Assembly (NCBI GenBank): GCA_023412435.1
Contig: JAEYNS010000045.1
Location: forward strand, 1 to 6,503
Direction: 5' to 3'
DNA: 6,503 nucleotides
DNA from: Actinomycetes bacterium
Lineage (GTDB): Bacteria > Actinomycetota > Actinomycetes > Propionibacteriales > Propionibacteriaceae
Of the stretch, positions 4,630-6,503 are shown piece after piece; the stretch's first letter is position 1, and each line of letters starts with the position of its first letter. A program made the position numbers and the translations under genes. A model generated the notes under the pieces. The model was given only the letters and a program-made list of their open reading frames with translations, did no database searches and had not been told where the DNA came from.

Positions 4630-6060
4630 GTGCGTAGAGCGAAGATCGTGTGCACGATCGGACCGGCAACCGACTCCCCGGAGAAGATCGTCGAGTTGGT
4701 GCGGGCAGGCATGAACGTCGCCCGCCTGAACATGAGCCACGGCGACCACGTCCTGCATGCCAAGCGGGTGCAGTGGGTGCGGGACGCCGCCCGGATCGTC
4801 GGCCGTCCGGTCGGCATCTTCGCCGACCACCAGGGTCCGAAGATCCGGCTGGAGACCTTCGAGAACGGCGAGGCGTTCCTGGAGACCGGGGCCCGGTTCA
4901 CCATTACGACAGAGGACGTGGTCGGTACCGCCGAGCGGGCCGGCACCACGCTGAAGACCCTCACCGCCGACGTCACCCCGGGCGAGCAGATCCTGATCAA
5001 CGACGGCGCCATCGTGTTGCGCGCCCTCGAGGTCACCGACACCGACGTGGTCACCGAGGTGGTGGTCGGCGGTGTGGTGTCCGACCACAAGGGGATCAAC
5101 CTGCCGGGGGTCGCGGTGAGCGTCCCCGCGCTCTCGGAGAAGGACGAGCGCGACCTGCGGTTCGCGCTGCGCCATGAGGTCGACATGGTCGCGCTGTCCT
5201 TCGTCCGCTCGCCCGAGGACATCGATCCGGTGCGGCGGGTGATGGAGGAGGAGGGCCGCAAGGTCCCCGTCATCGCCAAGCTCGAGAAGCCGCAGGCGAT
5301 CGACAACCTGGGCGCCATCATCGACACCTTCGACGCGTTCATGGTCGCCCGGGGCGACCTCGGCGTGGAACTGCCGCTGGAGGACGTCCCGCTGGTCCAG
5401 AAGCGGATCATCGATGCCGCCCGGCGCTGGGCCAAGCCGGTGATCGTCGCGACCCAGATGCTGGAGTCGATGATCACCACCCACCGTCCGACCCGGGCGG
5501 AGGCGTCCGACGTCGCCAACGCGGTGGTGGACGGGGCGGACGCCGTCATGCTCTCGGGCGAGACGGCGGTGGGGGAGTACCCGATCGACTCGGTCAAGGT
5601 GATGGCCCGGATCATCCAGAAGACCGAGAAGGACGGCCTGGCCCAGATCCGGCGGCTGGATTGGGACCCCCACACCACCTCGGGGGTGATCTCGAAGGCC
5701 GCGATCGAGGTGGCCGAGCGTACCGGGGCGAAGTACCTGGCCGCGTTCACCATCTCCGGCGACACCCCGCACCGGCTCGCCCGGCTGCGTTCGGACGTCC
5801 CGATCATGGCGTTCACGCCGCTGCCGAGGACGGCGCAGGAACTGACGCTGGTCTGGGGCGTGCAGACCTACGTCACGCCGGAGTTCACCAACACCGACGC
5901 GATGGTGGAGTCCGTCCAGACGGCACTCACCGAGCTCGGCGAGGTCGGCGAGGGGGATGTCATCGTCATCGTCGCCGGCAACCCCGGCCGGCTGGCGCAC
6001 CAGACCAATTCCCTGCGGGTGTTCGAGGTCGGCGGCTCCCGCGCGTCACGGAGAGGCTAG
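4630..6060 (+). CDS. pyk: Pyruvate kinase
   Basis: Transfers phosphate from phosphoenolpyruvate to ADP, the last ATP-making step of glycolysis. The 476-residue length is normal. Domain A is residues 1-67 and ~160-340, the B lid ~68-159 and the C domain ~345-476. Visible motifs are MRRAKIVCTIGPA, NVARLNMSHG with Arg32 and Asn34, GPKIR (69-73), LSEKDERDL, VIAKLEK with catalytic Lys217 and metal ligand Glu219, MVARGDLGVELP with Asp243, and the 275-314 stretch with ATQMLESM, RPTRAEASDVANAV and SGETAVGEYP. Lys71 occupies the position that is Lys in K+-independent and Glu in K+-dependent enzymes, so this one is predicted K+-independent. His67 in FADHQGP replaces the more usual Leu. The start is GTG at 4630; AGGG at 4618-4621 is a weak ribosome-binding site, but the promoter spacing suggests leaderless expression. 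rpiB follows after two bases, consistent with an operon. Confidence 0.97.
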   Translation: MRRAKIVCTIGPATDSPEKIVELVRAGMNVARLNMSHGDHVLHAKRVQWVRDAARIVGRPVGIFADHQGPKIRLETFENGEAFLETGARFTITTEDVVGTAERAGTTLKTLTADVTPGEQILINDGAIVLRALEVTDTDVVTEVVVGGVVSDHKGINLPGVAVSVPALSEKDERDLRFALRHEVDMVALSFVRSPEDIDPVRRVMEEEGRKVPVIAKLEKPQAIDNLGAIIDTFDAFMVARGDLGVELPLEDVPLVQKRIIDAARRWAKPVIVATQMLESMITTHRPTRAEASDVANAVVDGADAVMLSGETAVGEYPIDSVKVMARIIQKTEKDGLAQIRRLDWDPHTTSGVISKAAIEVAERTGAKYLAAFTISGDTPHRLARLRSDVPIMAFTPLPRTAQELTLVWGVQTYVTPEFTNTDAMVESVQTALTELGEVGEGDVIVIVAGNPGRLAHQTNSLRVFEVGGSRASRRG

Positions 6061-6062
6061 GC

Positions 6063-6503
6063 ATGCGGCTTGTGATCGGCGGGGACCACACCGCCATCGA
6101 CCTGAAGAGGGCGGTCTTCGAGCACGTCCGGGAACGCGGCCACGACATCGTCGACCTCGGCGCCGAGACCGCCGAGCGCACCGACTACCCGGTCTGGGGC
6201 CGGCTGGTCGGCGAGGCCGTCGCCCGCGGCGACGCCGACGCGGGGATCGCGATCTGCGGCACAGGGGTCGGCATCTCGATCACCGCGAACAAGGTCAAGG
6301 GGGTCAGGGCGGCCTGCGTCAGCGAGCCGTACTCGGCCCAGATGGCCAAGCGGCACAACAACGCCAACGTGCTCGCCTTCGGCGCCCGGGTGGTCGGGGT
6401 CGACCTGGCCAAGATGATCGTGGACGCCTGGCTGGACGCCGACTTCGAGCAGGGCGGCCGGCACACCCACCGGGTCGAGCTGATCACCGAGGTCGACGAG
6501 CAC
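6063..6503 (+). CDS. RpiB/LacA/LacB family sugar-phosphate isomerase, 3' end outside window
   Basis: At least 147 residues, cut by the right edge without a stop; the family is usually 140-160 residues, so little is missing. It interconverts aldose and ketose phosphates, ribose 5-phosphate/ribulose 5-phosphate in RpiB. Seen: IGGDHTAIDLK with Asp8-His9, YPVWGRLVGEAV, ICGTGVGISITANK with Cys65 as the expected catalytic base, and KRHNNANVLAFGARVVG with His98. Cys65 marks the E. coli-like Cys type. The Glu type of Mycobacterium tuberculosis RpiB (GGSGNGE, from memory) is different. RTDYPVWG and VGEAVARGDAD also resemble LacB and the tetrose-phosphate isomerases, so the substrate may not be ribose 5-phosphate and I give no symbol. 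GGAGAGG at 6050-6056 precedes the ATG by six bases, inside the end of pyk, implying cotranscription. Confidence 0.9.
   Translation, partial: MRLVIGGDHTAIDLKRAVFEHVRERGHDIVDLGAETAERTDYPVWGRLVGEAVARGDADAGIAICGTGVGISITANKVKGVRAACVSEPYSAQMAKRHNNANVLAFGARVVGVDLAKMIVDAWLDADFEQGGRHTHRVELITEVDEH

Noticed and set aside
3688..6000. A 770-codon open frame on the minus strand antisense to rluD and pyk
   Set aside because: It is a by-product of extreme G/C third-position bias; its translation is low-complexity His/Asp/Gly/Arg, matches no family I know, and lies wholly opposite two well-conserved genes.
1..6503. CRISPR arrays, tRNA/rRNA genes, insertion sequences, attachment sites or phage genes
   Set aside because: No regularly spaced direct repeats, cloverleaf-like segments, transposase motifs or terminal inverted repeats were seen by eye; the window reads as conserved core chromosome.

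Overview
The window is high-GC DNA with strong G/C bias at third codon positions. Its gene order is that of an actinobacterial chromosome downstream of ftsZ: pgeF (5' end outside the window), sepF, yggT, divIVA/wag31, a TraR/DksA zinc-finger gene, lspA, an rluD-type pseudouridine synthase, pyk, and an rpiB-type isomerase (3' end outside the window). All nine of these genes are on the + strand. I favour a member of the Propionibacteriaceae or a related order, but that is an impression from synteny and protein style. The sequence proves no more than 'actinobacterium'.

Layout. Bases 1-457 hold the C-terminal part of pgeF. Bases 458-703 are a gap where many relatives carry yggS. Here it holds an apparent 27-residue minus-strand ORF with a near-perfect Shine-Dalgarno sequence, an extended -10 promoter and a small leader hairpin. 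From 704, sepF and yggT form a short unit for division and membrane functions. Next comes divIVA with its own promoter, and a perfect 13-bp hairpin closes that unit. A second promoter starts the tightly packed traR/dksA-lspA-rluD unit, where lspA and rluD overlap by 8 bases and the start of lspA is ambiguous. pyk follows 15 bases after rluD. It has a -35/-10 pair placed so that its GTG start would be at or next to the transcript's 5' end (leaderless mRNA). rpiB follows pyk after only 2 bases.

How the genes work together. SepF tethers FtsZ to the membrane, DivIVA/Wag31 marks poles and septa and directs wall growth, YggT is a small membrane protein that commonly sits beside them, and PgeF is linked to peptidoglycan quality. 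The second block covers envelope maturation (LspA cleaves lipoprotein signal peptides), ribosome modification (RluD) and transcription control (DksA-like). The third is carbon metabolism (Pyk and a sugar-phosphate isomerase).

Most of the window is conserved core genome, and I see no mobile elements, tRNA/rRNA genes or CRISPR arrays. The items most worth a second look are the minus-strand micro-ORF, the leaderless pyk promoter, the possible ATA start of lspA, and the two-periodicity coiled coil of DivIVA.
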